DNA of 64,000 nucleotides, taken from NCBI GenBank assembly GCA_964551015.1, contig CAZKBP010000014.1, forward strand, positions 58,982-122,981, given 5' to 3'. Within the stretch, counting starts at the first letter, position 1, and each line of letters starts with the position of its first letter. Origin of the DNA: CAZKBP01 sp964551015. Its GTDB lineage: Bacteria; Bacteroidota; Bacteroidia; Cytophagales; Microscillaceae. Position numbers and translations under genes: made by a program. The notes under the pieces are model-generated. The model searched no databases and had not been told where the DNA came from. It saw only the letters and a list, made by a program, of their open reading frames with translations. Positions 36,417 to 45,230 of this stretch are shown piece after piece.

Positions 36417-36971
36417 ATGACTATGCTCAAGATAGATACCAATGACCTCTATCAGGAAATGGAGGTGCTCACGAATCACTACATTCAATCATTGGAAAGA
36501 TACACCATAGAAGATTTCAAAAGAAAGCCCCGTGCGGAGGTCTGGTCTATGGGACAAATCTACGAACATCTCCTCAAAAGTAATCGCTTTTTTCTAGATC
36601 AAGTGCAAGCCTGCTTGGATCGAATCAAGGGAGAACTTGGAGGTGAAAAAACCGAGGCTGGCACCAATATGTACCAACACGGAAGCTTCCCCCCCATCAA
36701 AATTAAAATCCCAGAAGCTTGGCAAGGTCCCGAACCAATTGCCAGAGAAATTGATAAATATCCCAACCTGTACGAGGTGGAGCTAAGCAAATGGAAAATG
36801 ATTCGCGCTCGGGTGGCTCAAGATGAAGGTAAATACAAGACCCGCCACGCCGCCTGTGGTATGCTCAATGCCCTAGAATGGTATCAAATGATTCCCATGC
36901 ACCTGAGGCATCATCTAAAACAACAACAGGAATTAGAAAGCTATTGGGGAATTTCTTCGGCGACCATTTAG
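36417..36971 (+). CDS. DinB-like (DinB_2 fold) protein
   Basis: A 184-aa protein that fits the DinB/YfiT four-helix bundle: WSMGQIYEHLLKSNRFFLDQ carries the first conserved His, and MHLRHHLKQQQEL near the C-terminus supplies the other His residues of the usual metal triad. Members are putative metal-dependent enzymes, often thiol transferases or stress-induced proteins, with unknown substrate here. It lies 54 bp before an ArgD-like aminotransferase on the same strand and could be cotranscribed. No signal peptide. Confidence 0.75.
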   Translation: MTMLKIDTNDLYQEMEVLTNHYIQSLERYTIEDFKRKPRAEVWSMGQIYEHLLKSNRFFLDQVQACLDRIKGELGGEKTEAGTNMYQHGSFPPIKIKIPEAWQGPEPIAREIDKYPNLYEVELSKWKMIRARVAQDEGKYKTRHAACGMLNALEWYQMIPMHLRHHLKQQQELESYWGISSATI

Positions 36972-37025
36972 TTTATCAAATAACTATAAACAAGACGCAA
37001 GCGCAACTCAGAGATATTCTTCCTT

Positions 37026-38207
37026 ATGTTTTCTCCTCGCCAACTTTTCCTCGATAACCTCGCCCAAACTAGCGATTTCCCCCTGATGATTGAGGTGGAA
37101 AGAGCAGAAGGGATTTATTTTTACAGCCCTACCGGACAACGTTACACAGATTTGATTTCAGGCATCGCCGTGAGTAATGTCGGGCATCGTCATCCGAGAG
37201 TGGTAGAAGCCGTCAAAGCGCAGCTAGATCGCTATATGCACGTGATGGTTTATGGCGAACTGGTGCAAGGGCCTCAAAATCAGCTCGCGGCCAAGCTGAC
37301 CGAAAATTTGCCCAGCCCTCTCAATCACGTCTACTTGGTCAACTCAGGCACAGAAGCCACCGAGGGAGCAATGAAATTGGCAAAACGCTACACAGGCCGC
37401 CCCGAAGTGATTGCTTGCCACAAAGCTTATCACGGCTCTTCGCAGGGAGCCTTGTCGCTAGGAGATGAGGCTTTCAAAAGAGCGTATCGTCCGCTTTTAC
37501 CCGACATCAAAAAGATTCATTACGGAAGCTTTAGCGACCTTGAGAAGATAAGCGAGCGTACCGCCGCCGTCATCATCGAGACGGTGCAAGGAGAAGCTGG
37601 GGTAATCGTTGCCTGTCAAGCATATTTTCAAGCCCTCCAGCAGCGATGCAAAGCCACCGGGACTTTATTAATTTTAGATGAAATCCAATGTGGCTTCGGG
37701 CGCACGGGCAAGCTGTGGGCTTTTGAGCATCTTGATATCGTGCCTGATATTTTATTGCTTGCCAAGGGAATGGGAGGAGGAATGCCCATTGGTGCTTTCG
37801 TGAGCTCTCGAGAGATTATGTCTGTTTTCAAAAATAATCCTATTCTAGGGCATATCACCACTTTTGGGGGGCATCCGGTCAGCTGCGTGGCGGCGCTGGC
37901 TTCTTTGGAAATCATTTTAGAAGAAAAGCTCTATGAGCAGGCCGAACGCAAAGCTTCTTTGTTCAAAAAATACCTTAAGCATCCTCGTATTCGGCAAATT
38001 CGCAACCGAGGACTCATGATGGCCGTAGAATTTGGCTCTTTTGATGAACTAAAACGGATCATCGATCAAGCGATTGATTTAGGCTTATTGACCGATTGGT
38101 TTTTGTATTGTGATAATGCCATGCGGATTTCGCCCCCACTGATTATAGAAGAACCGCAAATTGAAGAAGCTTGTCAGACATTGTTAGAAGCCATTGAGAA
38201 GGCTTGA
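37026..38207 (+). CDS. Class III PLP-dependent aminotransferase (ArgD-like)
   Basis: A 393-aa aminotransferase with all class III marks: YLVNSGTEATEGAMKLAKRY, CHKAYHGSSQGALSL, LILDEIQCGFGRTGKLWAFE, and the PLP lysine in LLLAKGMGGGMPIGAF. Length and the short N-terminus fit acetylornithine aminotransferase (ArgD) or ornithine/gamma-aminobutyrate aminotransferases. Arginine genes are present elsewhere in the window but not adjacent, so I leave the substrate open and give no symbol. It follows the DinB-like gene by 54 bp. Confidence 0.85.
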   Translation: MFSPRQLFLDNLAQTSDFPLMIEVERAEGIYFYSPTGQRYTDLISGIAVSNVGHRHPRVVEAVKAQLDRYMHVMVYGELVQGPQNQLAAKLTENLPSPLNHVYLVNSGTEATEGAMKLAKRYTGRPEVIACHKAYHGSSQGALSLGDEAFKRAYRPLLPDIKKIHYGSFSDLEKISERTAAVIIETVQGEAGVIVACQAYFQALQQRCKATGTLLILDEIQCGFGRTGKLWAFEHLDIVPDILLLAKGMGGGMPIGAFVSSREIMSVFKNNPILGHITTFGGHPVSCVAALASLEIILEEKLYEQAERKASLFKKYLKHPRIRQIRNRGLMMAVEFGSFDELKRIIDQAIDLGLLTDWFLYCDNAMRISPPLIIEEPQIEEACQTLLEAIEKA

Positions 38208-38277
38208 GTTATTTTGCTAGGATTTTGAATTATTTTTACAAAAAATCAAGAGTGTTATTAAAACAAACTAGGATACC

Positions 38278-38751
38278 ATGCTGAGAAAAACATTGGTTAT
38301 GTGTTTCGTAATTTTCCTGAGTGGCCTGACCGCTTGTACCGATGACGGTGCGGGTCCCCTTAATTCTGTCTCCTTTGAGATAGATGGAGAACTTTGGGAA
38401 TCTACCACCGCTTCGGCTACACTTATCTCGTCAGGGAGCGTTTTTAGCCTGAATATCATCGCACAGAACGAGGCAGGAGAGCGCGTCGAGATCAATGTCT
38501 TTGATACGAACTCTTCTGGCACGGGCGTATTTTTCATCAATAAAGGGCAGCAGAATAATGTTATTTATTCACCAGACGGCCAGTTTACGGCGAATTCACA
38601 GGACGGCGTGGCCTGCCCCTCTACGGATGGAAGCATTAACGTGACTTTTATCTCCGAGTTTGATGTTTCGGGGACTTTCGAGTCGGTCATTTGTGGGCAA
38701 AATGGGCAAAGTACCATTCGCACAGGGCGTTTCGAGCGGGTTGTGTTTTGA
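38278..38751 (+). CDS. Small lipoprotein (DUF6252-like)
   Basis: A 157-aa protein with a lipoprotein signal peptide ending in LSGLTAC (cleavage before Cys about residue 19), then an Asp-rich linker and a beta-sandwich: SFEIDGELWESTTASAT, SLNIIAQNEAGERVEINV, and a C-terminal GTFESVICGQ. This pattern resembles the DUF6252-type lipoproteins common in Bacteroidota. Function unknown. Transcribed alone or with the following MmcQ-like gene 83 bp downstream. Confidence 0.7.
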   Translation: MLRKTLVMCFVIFLSGLTACTDDGAGPLNSVSFEIDGELWESTTASATLISSGSVFSLNIIAQNEAGERVEINVFDTNSSGTGVFFINKGQQNNVIYSPDGQFTANSQDGVACPSTDGSINVTFISEFDVSGTFESVICGQNGQSTIRTGRFERVVF

Positions 38752-38834
38752 GCAAGCACCACGAGCCTTCTGCCTCCAGTTCTTGCCCCGAAGATCAAAA
38801 ATCGTGAGCAATTTATAAATCATCACTTGCTAAA

Positions 38835-39200
38835 ATGAATATTGAAGATTTTCGTGAATATTGTATAAGCAAGCCAGGAACTAGCGAAGAACTTCCCTTT
38901 GATAATCAAACGCTGGTCTTCAAAGTGAAGGGTAAAATATTTGCCCTGACGAATATCGATACTTTTGAAAGCATTAACTTGAAATGTGATCCCGAAAAAG
39001 CCCTCGAGCTTAGAGAAAAATACCAAGCCGTGCAACCCGGCTACCATATGAATAAAAAGCATTGGAATACCATCCAAATAGATGGAGAACTGAACGATGA
39101 CCAAATCCGGCATTGGATCAACCACTCCTACGAATTGGTTGTTTCTAAATTGCCCAAGAAGCTCAAAGAAGAACTCAAAGCCGAACAAGAAAATTCCTGA
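38835..39200 (+). CDS. MmcQ/YjbR-family protein
   Basis: A 121-aa cytoplasmic protein with the features of the MmcQ/YjbR family: MNIEDFREYCISKPGTSEE at the start, FKVKGKIFAL, INLKCDPEKALELRE, and PGYHMNKKHWNTIQIDG followed by IRHWINHSYELVVSKLP. The fold is a small double-wing DNA-binding-like domain; biochemical function is not established. It is followed after 17 bp by a secreted protein gene in the same direction. Confidence 0.9.
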   Translation: MNIEDFREYCISKPGTSEELPFDNQTLVFKVKGKIFALTNIDTFESINLKCDPEKALELREKYQAVQPGYHMNKKHWNTIQIDGELNDDQIRHWINHSYELVVSKLPKKLKEELKAEQENS

Positions 39201-39217
39201 ATCAAAATAAACCAAAT

Positions 39218-40111
39218 ATGCGAACTTACCTCAAAAAAAATATCTCACTGATACTACTGATGACCTGTGCCTTCGCACCAGCCCTCAGGGCCAAGGTGAA
39301 GAACGAGGGAAGGCCTCCCATCGATACCGTGCTCAAGCGAATCGTGATGGCACAGGCTTTTTACAATAAAAATTGGACGCTGAGCGAAGAAACCCCTAAA
39401 TCCATAGGCAAAACCCTAGCGCAATTTAAGCCTACGTATGTATCTGGATTGATCTATTTTAATGAGCGCAGTACCATTACCGAGAAGCAGATGCAAGCGT
39501 ATTCTCAAATACAAAAAATCGTAAGAGCCAGTCGTGCAGATTGCCAATTTGACGTGATGATTAATCCTAATCAGTACAAACAACCCGAAGACATCATTGC
39601 CCGGATGCAAGCTATTCACGATCAATTTGATATTGATATTTGGTACTTAGACTTTAGCGAAGATCAATACAAAGCCTCAGGAAAAGTGGTGGAAGCCGCC
39701 ATCAATTTTGCCCGTCAACACGACCAACTCATCGGGGGGAATGATCTGGATAAGGACTTGCTCAAAAGCGGTGATTTTGTTGCCTACCACGACGGAATGG
39801 AGATTGATCTCAAGCTCAAAGATGATATTAAAGATACTGCCGAAAAATTCCCAGCGCGAATCGTCTTCCAACTCAATAATGACAGCAACCGGAGTACCGA
39901 TGATACCGTCCACACCTTCATGAAAAAATGGAAAACTTACGAGCGAGAAAGACACGTGAAACGCCTCGCACGTAATCAAGACTCATGGAACTATCGCCTG
40001 ATGTATCCAGTCTTCTTTCCGGTATATCTCAAACAAAATGCGTATAATGCCGCCAAAGACGGAGAAATCCTGGAGGTTTATCAAGAATTGATGAATTTGT
40101 ACAACGAATAG
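39218..40111 (+). CDS. Secreted hypothetical protein, 297 aa
   Basis: A signal peptide (KNISLILLMTCAFAPALRA) ends near residue 25. The mature part has motifs suggestive of a TIM-barrel-like fold, such as VSGLIYFNER, DVMINPNQYK, IDIWYLDFSE and IGGNDLDKDL, resembling glycoside-hydrolase-like barrels, but I cannot match a family or name catalytic residues. It ends with a helical, charged tail. The 17-bp gap after the MmcQ-like gene suggests a shared transcript. Export to the periplasm is well supported; function unknown. Confidence 0.7.
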   Translation: MRTYLKKNISLILLMTCAFAPALRAKVKNEGRPPIDTVLKRIVMAQAFYNKNWTLSEETPKSIGKTLAQFKPTYVSGLIYFNERSTITEKQMQAYSQIQKIVRASRADCQFDVMINPNQYKQPEDIIARMQAIHDQFDIDIWYLDFSEDQYKASGKVVEAAINFARQHDQLIGGNDLDKDLLKSGDFVAYHDGMEIDLKLKDDIKDTAEKFPARIVFQLNNDSNRSTDDTVHTFMKKWKTYERERHVKRLARNQDSWNYRLMYPVFFPVYLKQNAYNAAKDGEILEVYQELMNLYNE

Positions 40112-40302
40112 AAACCAAGCCCTAGGATTTTTCCGTCTAATAAAGTGAATTGCGAATGGTAGATCAAAAGTTGCAAAATTAGCTGAGGCTAACTCGAGTG
40201 CTCACAAGCTATTCAGCCAAGAAATGTATGTCTTTTCTTGGTAGCAATTGACTAAGAGAAGAATCTGTAGTTTGCAATCCATAATTTGTAATTTACAAGC
40301 AT

Positions 40303-41328
40303 ATGACCAATTCAGACGAAACACTGCAGGCATTTATCAATAAGCTCTTGACCCTTCAAGGTGAGCAAAGAGACAAACCGTTCAGCGATGCCGAACTCAA
40401 AGAGATTGCCCTAGATATGGGGATGAGTGAACAAGCATGGCAAGCTTCGCAACAACAAGCCCAAGATTATTACGAAGAAGGGGAAGGGCATCTGAAGTAC
40501 CGAAACTGGGAAGATGCCGTGCAAGAACTAGAGCAGGCGGTAGCGCTTCGTCCTAACCACGTGGCTAGTAATCATGCCCTAGCCACTGCTTATTACGGCT
40601 TGTGGGCGCAAGATCGGGAGGAGAAATATCAAGTCGCCGCCGAAAAATACGCCGATCGAGCTTTGCAATTGAAGCCAGGCTATAATCCAACCTTACGTCT
40701 GATGAGCAAACTTCGCGCGAAGGCAGTTTCTCAGCGAGCCGGAAAAAAACGCAAGCAGGTTTTACTGGCAGGGCTGGCTGGTTTGCTCCTCTTGATCGTG
40801 GGAATCTTCTATTACACTGCTTACAATGGCGTCATTTCCAAAGAAGAAGTAGTAGCTAAAAAATGGGCGCAAGTAGAAAATGTCTATCAAAGAAGAGCAG
40901 ATGTGGTTCCTCAATTGGTGGAAACCGTGAAATCTCAAACTCAAATTGAACAAGAAAATTTAAGCCAACTCATTGCTGCCTACGAAAAAGCGCAAGCCCT
41001 CTCGATCAACGTAGAAGAACTGAACAGTGGGACTCTAGCCAGATATGAGCAGAGGCAAAATGCGCTCGGAGAAGCTTTACAAGCCTTACGCCAAGAAATC
41101 CGCGGTAATCAAGATGTAAGCTCTAGCCGTGCTTATCGAGATTTGCAAGTGGTCATTGAAGGCTCCGAAAATCGTATTTCTGTGGAAAGAAAGCGCTTTA
41201 ACGACGCCGTGGCTGAATACAATGCCTATATCAAACGATTTCCCAATAATTTGCTGGGCTTTGAACCCAAGGCTTATTTCCAAATGCGAAAAGGAGCTGA
41301 TCGCGCACCTGCTCTCGATTTTGATTAA
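40303..41328 (+). CDS. TPR-LemA fusion membrane protein
   Basis: A 341-aa protein joining a cytoplasmic tetratricopeptide part (about 58-135; EEGEGHLKYRNWEDAVQELE, YADRALQLKPGYNPT) to a membrane helix (about 150-168; VLLAGLAGLLLLIVGIFYY) and a LemA domain (about 172-341) with the hallmark VENVYQRRADVVPQLVETVK and FNDAVAEYNAYIKRFPN. Standard LemA proteins start with the membrane helix, so the N-terminal TPR extension is unusual. The TPM-domain gene 14 bp downstream and the TPR-TPM gene after it form a typical LemA/TPM cluster of unknown physiological role in envelope maintenance. Confidence 0.88.
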   Translation: MTNSDETLQAFINKLLTLQGEQRDKPFSDAELKEIALDMGMSEQAWQASQQQAQDYYEEGEGHLKYRNWEDAVQELEQAVALRPNHVASNHALATAYYGLWAQDREEKYQVAAEKYADRALQLKPGYNPTLRLMSKLRAKAVSQRAGKKRKQVLLAGLAGLLLLIVGIFYYTAYNGVISKEEVVAKKWAQVENVYQRRADVVPQLVETVKSQTQIEQENLSQLIAAYEKAQALSINVEELNSGTLARYEQRQNALGEALQALRQEIRGNQDVSSSRAYRDLQVVIEGSENRISVERKRFNDAVAEYNAYIKRFPNNLLGFEPKAYFQMRKGADRAPALDFD

Positions 41329-41342
41329 ACCCTAGAAATATT

Positions 41343-41789
41343 ATGCAGATTTTTCCCCCGAAGCGTTTTTTTAACAAAACGCAGGAAGCAAGAATTGTAG
41401 AAACCATTCAGATGGCCGAACGCAACACTTCAGGCGAAATTAAAGTACACGTAGAAAGCAGAGCCAAACAAGAAGTCTTCCAGAGAGCATTGGCTGTTTT
41501 TGAGGAATTGAACATGCACCAAACCCAACAACGGAACGGCGTTCTCATCTACTTGGCCACCAAAGATCACCAATTTGCGATCGTGGCGGATGAAGGAATC
41601 AATGAGGTCGTGCCCGAACACTTCTGGGATCAAATCAAAGACCAGATGCATCAACAGTTTAAAAAAAAGCATTTTACCGAAGGGCTTTCCGAGGGAATTC
41701 GGATGATTGGAGAGCAACTGCAAGCGCACTTTCCCTACCAGTCTGACGACCAAAATGAAATTTCTGATGATATTTCCACAGGGGATTAA
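41343..41789 (+). CDS. Soluble TPM-domain protein
   Basis: A 148-aa protein consisting essentially of a TPM (TLP18.3/Psb32/MOLO-1) domain: RIVETIQMAERNTSGEIKVH, RNGVLIYLATKDHQFAIVAD, a segment around residue 100 (KKHFTEGLSEGI), and an acidic tail. No signal peptide, so probably cytoplasmic or tethered to its partners. It lies 14 bp behind the LemA fusion and 122 bp before a larger TPM protein. Confidence 0.88.
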   Translation: MQIFPPKRFFNKTQEARIVETIQMAERNTSGEIKVHVESRAKQEVFQRALAVFEELNMHQTQQRNGVLIYLATKDHQFAIVADEGINEVVPEHFWDQIKDQMHQQFKKKHFTEGLSEGIRMIGEQLQAHFPYQSDDQNEISDDISTGD

Positions 41790-41911
41790 ATGTGATGAAT
41801 GCTGAGTATTTGATTGCTAGAAAATCCAGTGGGAAAATGTCGCCAAATAGCACCAGCAAGTGAGTTTTATCCCCATCGATCAAACACGAAAGATTAAAAC
41901 TAATTTAAGCC

Positions 41912-43504
41912 ATGAAAAAATACTTCATTTTGTCAGGTGCTTTCTGGCTGTTCATCATTGCTTTACCTGCATTTGCCCAAGATGCCATGCCTTATATCCA
42001 ATCGGGCAGGGAAAAATATAGTGAACAAGATTACGAAGGCGCACTCAAAGATTATAATCAAGCGATTTTACTCAGCCCCCGAATGGCGCGTCTTTATTAT
42101 GAGCGTGGTCTGGCCAAATATTACCTGGAAGATTATAAAGGAGCTATTCGGGATTACAGCAATGCGATCTCTCTAAATCCCAGAGAGGCTGATGCTTTCT
42201 TCGAGCGAGCCTACACACGCTACAATCATCTGAAAGATTACAAGGGAGCCTTATCCGATTATACCCAAGTCATCGCCTTAGAACCCACCAACGCCACGGC
42301 TTATAACAATCGGGCACTAACTCAAGACCAGTTAGGCAATCACCAAAAAGCCATTCAAGACTATAACCAAGCACTAAGCATTCAACCAGATTTCCCGATT
42401 GCCCTCAGCAATCGAGCGCAGGCTAAGTATGAAAGCAAAGATTATCAGGGTGCCCTCGAGGATTACAACCAAGTCTTAACCCGAACGGGAAGTTTTAATC
42501 GTGCTTGGGCACATAATTACCGAGGGCTGACACATCTAGCCCTTGACGACGTAGAAACGGCTCTGCAAGATTTTCTAAAAGCCTCCAAACTAGACACTAC
42601 TTACGGGGTTTACCCGTATAATGTGGGCTATGCCTATAACGAACTAGGACAAAAAGAGGCTGCTTGTGAGGCTTGGCTAGAAGCACAAAGATTAGGATAT
42701 AAAGGCGCGCGCGATCGTCTTTTGGAAAATTGCAAGGGCTATGACTTGACTCCTGCATCAGGAGTACACGTAGGAGATTACCTTTATGTAAAAGATTATG
42801 CTGGCCTGCTGGCTACCGACCAAAATGATCGCCTCGAGCTTAAACTCAAAAATTACAACGATTCTACCTCCACGCAGTTAGCGGTTCGGATCGTCAACTC
42901 CCTCGAGGGAGCCTCTATTGAAGAATATGCTGTTTCCTTGGCTCAGCAATTAGGGATTGGCCAAAAAGGGAAAGACAATGGCCTACTGATCTTGGTATCC
43001 AAAGAAGATCGTCAGATGCGGATAGAAGTGGGCTACGGCTTAGAAGGTGCCATTCCTGATCTGACGGCCAAGAAAATTATTGATAACTATCTGGTGCCAA
43101 ATTTTAAAGCAGGGAATTATTATCAAGGGCTGGAAGAAGCCACAGATGTGATCATCAAATTACTTTCGGGAGAGTTTAAGCCCGGCGATGTAGGAAAAGC
43201 AAAGTACGCGAAAAAGAAACGCTCATGGAAAGAATTTGGAGAGCTAGTTTGGGATATCATATCCACGGTTATGGTTTGGGTGATGATAATTCTCTTGCTT
43301 ATCATGTTTATTTATATCTTTTCCTCGGGTGGTGGTGGCGGAGGAGGCACTTACAGCAGCAGTGGCTCTAGCTGGAGTAGTAGTTCTTCGTGGAGTAGCT
43401 CGTCTTCCTCCTCGTGGAGTAGCAGTTCGTCTTCCTCTTGGAGCAGTGGGAGCAGCTTTGGAGGGGGGAGCTTTGGCGGAGGCGGTGCCAGCGGAAGTTG
43501 GTAA
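41912..43504 (+). CDS. TPR + TPM membrane protein with Ser/Gly-rich tail
   Basis: A 530-aa exported membrane protein. After a signal peptide (ALPAFAQ, about 1-22) come at least six TPR repeats of the type YEGALKDYNQAILLSPRMAR (about 28-275), then a TPM domain (about 290-420; VKDYAGLLATDQNDRLELKL, GLLILVSKEDRQMRIEVGYG), a membrane helix (about 450-470) and a low-complexity Ser/Trp/Gly tail ending in GGSFGGGGASGSW, which is characteristic of TPM proteins. Together with LemA it may form a membrane complex; the TPR part suggests protein-protein scaffolding on the periplasmic side. Confidence 0.9.
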   Translation: MKKYFILSGAFWLFIIALPAFAQDAMPYIQSGREKYSEQDYEGALKDYNQAILLSPRMARLYYERGLAKYYLEDYKGAIRDYSNAISLNPREADAFFERAYTRYNHLKDYKGALSDYTQVIALEPTNATAYNNRALTQDQLGNHQKAIQDYNQALSIQPDFPIALSNRAQAKYESKDYQGALEDYNQVLTRTGSFNRAWAHNYRGLTHLALDDVETALQDFLKASKLDTTYGVYPYNVGYAYNELGQKEAACEAWLEAQRLGYKGARDRLLENCKGYDLTPASGVHVGDYLYVKDYAGLLATDQNDRLELKLKNYNDSTSTQLAVRIVNSLEGASIEEYAVSLAQQLGIGQKGKDNGLLILVSKEDRQMRIEVGYGLEGAIPDLTAKKIIDNYLVPNFKAGNYYQGLEEATDVIIKLLSGEFKPGDVGKAKYAKKKRSWKEFGELVWDIISTVMVWVMIILLLIMFIYIFSSGGGGGGGTYSSSGSSWSSSSSWSSSSSSSWSSSSSSSWSSGSSFGGGSFGGGGASGSW

Positions 43505-43514
43505 TCAAAAAAAA

Positions 43515-43550
43515 CACCTGCTTTGCTATGAGCCAAGCAGGTGCATTTTT
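43515..43550. terminator. Intrinsic terminator after the TPM cluster
   Basis: CACCTGCTT (43515-43523) pairs with AAGCAGGTG (43535-43543), followed by CATTTTTAG on the plus strand and preceded by eight As, which gives a T-run on the minus strand. It lies between convergent genes and can serve both. Confidence 0.8.
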
Positions 43551-43560
43551 AGCTAATATT

Positions 43561-44037
43561 TTATTCTACCGCAATGGTTTTGAATTCTATTTGATTTAAT
43601 TTTTCTTGAAATTTGGCCTCGACTTCTTGCTCATTCGTTTTGTTAAGAGGAACCTCTCCGACCTGTTGATAGATATTCTTAAGAATTTCCTTGACCTCAG
43701 CATGATCTGGTTTGATACTGTAAGCATTCTCAAAGTAAGGCAAGGCTTGTTTTAAAAAACCAGTTTTTTGCTCTTCCAAAGTTTTACCTTCTCGCAAATA
43801 ATCGTTCAGATTCATACGGGTAGTCGCCAAATGTGGCTCTACGGCCAGGTTATAGTAGTAAGCACCCACGATATAATGAGCAGCGAAGTTTTTAGGGTCT
43901 TCTTTGAGAACTAGCTCCTGCTCTTCCTTATCCTGCTCCGTGATCTCATCTTGTGCCTGCACCCCCGTGCTTAAGATCGTGATAGAAAAAAACGTGGCCA
44001 GCAAAAGCCATCTTCTAAGAAAATTCCCTCGTTTCAT
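43561..44037 (-). CDS. Small periplasmic TPR-like protein
   Basis: A 158-aa protein with a signal peptide (RRWLLLATFFSITILSTGVQ, ending near residue 29) and about two TPR-like helical repeats (NFAAHYIVGAYYYNLAV and ALPYFENAYSIKPDHAEVKE). Typical of Bacteroidota gliding- or envelope-related TPR proteins, but no specific family is recognised. It converges on the TPM cluster, sharing the terminator, and is preceded at 66 bp by the bioB stop codon. Confidence 0.7.
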   Translation of the reverse strand: MKRGNFLRRWLLLATFFSITILSTGVQAQDEITEQDKEEQELVLKEDPKNFAAHYIVGAYYYNLAVEPHLATTRMNLNDYLREGKTLEEQKTGFLKQALPYFENAYSIKPDHAEVKEILKNIYQQVGEVPLNKTNEQEVEAKFQEKLNQIEFKTIAVE

Positions 44038-44103
44038 AAATTATGGAGTTTGGTCAGTAAATCATGAAATTTTACGAAAATAAACCAAAAATCGCCCCAA
44101 AAA

Positions 44104-45084
44104 CTAATCCTGCGCGGAGATTTTATCTTTGTAGGCTGGTCTGGGAATGAGATTGAGCACTTGGAACATGGACTGATCTTGATCTACCTCCGGATTGGGC
44201 GTGGTTAATAACTTATCTCCAGCGAAAATAGAGTTTGCACCCGCCAAAAAACAAAGTGCTTGCTCTTCAGTTGTCATTTCCAAGCGTCCCGCAGAAAGTC
44301 TCACCATGGCTTTGGGCATCGTAATCCGGGCGGTAGCAATCACGCGCAACATCTCCCACACCGAAACCCGCTCCTGCTCGGCCAAAGGCGTTCCTGGAAC
44401 CGCCACCAGCGCATTGACGGGAACCGACTCGGGGTGCTCGGGCAGAGTAGCCAAAGTGTAAAGCATGCCAATCCGATCTTCATCGCTTTCGCCCATACCA
44501 ATAATTCCTCCCGAACAAACGGAAATACCAGATTTCCGCACGTGTTTCAAGGTGTCTAGGCGGTCGTCGTAGGTACGTGTGGTGATAATCTGGTCGTAGT
44601 AATCTTCGCTTGTGTCCAGATTGTGATTATAGGCATACAATCCAGCTTCTTTTAATTTTTCAGCCTGGCTTTCGGTCAGCATGCCCAGGGTACAGCACAC
44701 TTCCAGACCCATTTGGCTCACGCCTTTGACCATCTCCAGCACCTGATCAAAATCTCGATTATCCCGCACTTCACGCCAAGCGGCTCCCATACAGAAGCGT
44801 GTACTCCCGTTGGCTTTGGCGTGGCTAGCTTGTTGTAGGACTTCTTCTACGGGGAGGAGCTTATGTACATCCACACCAGTATGATAGCGGGCAGCCTGCG
44901 GACAGTAGGCACAATCCTCGGGACAACCGCCCGTCTTGATAGAGAGTAGCGTGCAAACCTGCACTTCCTGAGGTTCGTGGAAGGTGCGGTGTACGGTAGC
45001 CGCTTGATACACCAAGTCTAAGACGGGGGTGTGGTAAATTTGACTAATTTCTTCCAGTGTCCAGTCGTTTCGAGGGGTAATCAT
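44104..45084 (-). CDS. bioB: Biotin synthase
   Basis: Predicted radical-SAM enzyme inserting sulfur into dethiobiotin. The 4Fe-4S motif reads GGCPEDCAYCPQ (CxxxCxxC), followed by ARYHTGVD, CCTLGMLTESQ, AYNHNLDTSEDYYD, CSGGIIGMGESDEDR and, at the end, FAGDKLLTTPNP: all classical BioB. ATG 45084 (326 aa) is chosen because homologues begin at MITPRNDW; a longer in-frame start at 45183 adds 33 residues without family support. Other biotin genes are not visible nearby. Confidence 0.95.
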   Translation of the reverse strand: MITPRNDWTLEEISQIYHTPVLDLVYQAATVHRTFHEPQEVQVCTLLSIKTGGCPEDCAYCPQAARYHTGVDVHKLLPVEEVLQQASHAKANGSTRFCMGAAWREVRDNRDFDQVLEMVKGVSQMGLEVCCTLGMLTESQAEKLKEAGLYAYNHNLDTSEDYYDQIITTRTYDDRLDTLKHVRKSGISVCSGGIIGMGESDEDRIGMLYTLATLPEHPESVPVNALVAVPGTPLAEQERVSVWEMLRVIATARITMPKAMVRLSAGRLEMTTEEQALCFLAGANSIFAGDKLLTTPNPEVDQDQSMFQVLNLIPRPAYKDKISAQD

Positions 45085-45230
45085 AGAGAAAATGAGATTA
45101 AGATATGAATATATTTTTGGTTTAAGAGCGCGTTCAAATTTGAAAAATGAAGTTTTGCCAAAAGCATATTTTGATTTTTCCAATTGGGCTTTTTGCCTTT
45201 TAGAGATGAGTGCTTACGCGAATTCAAGGT

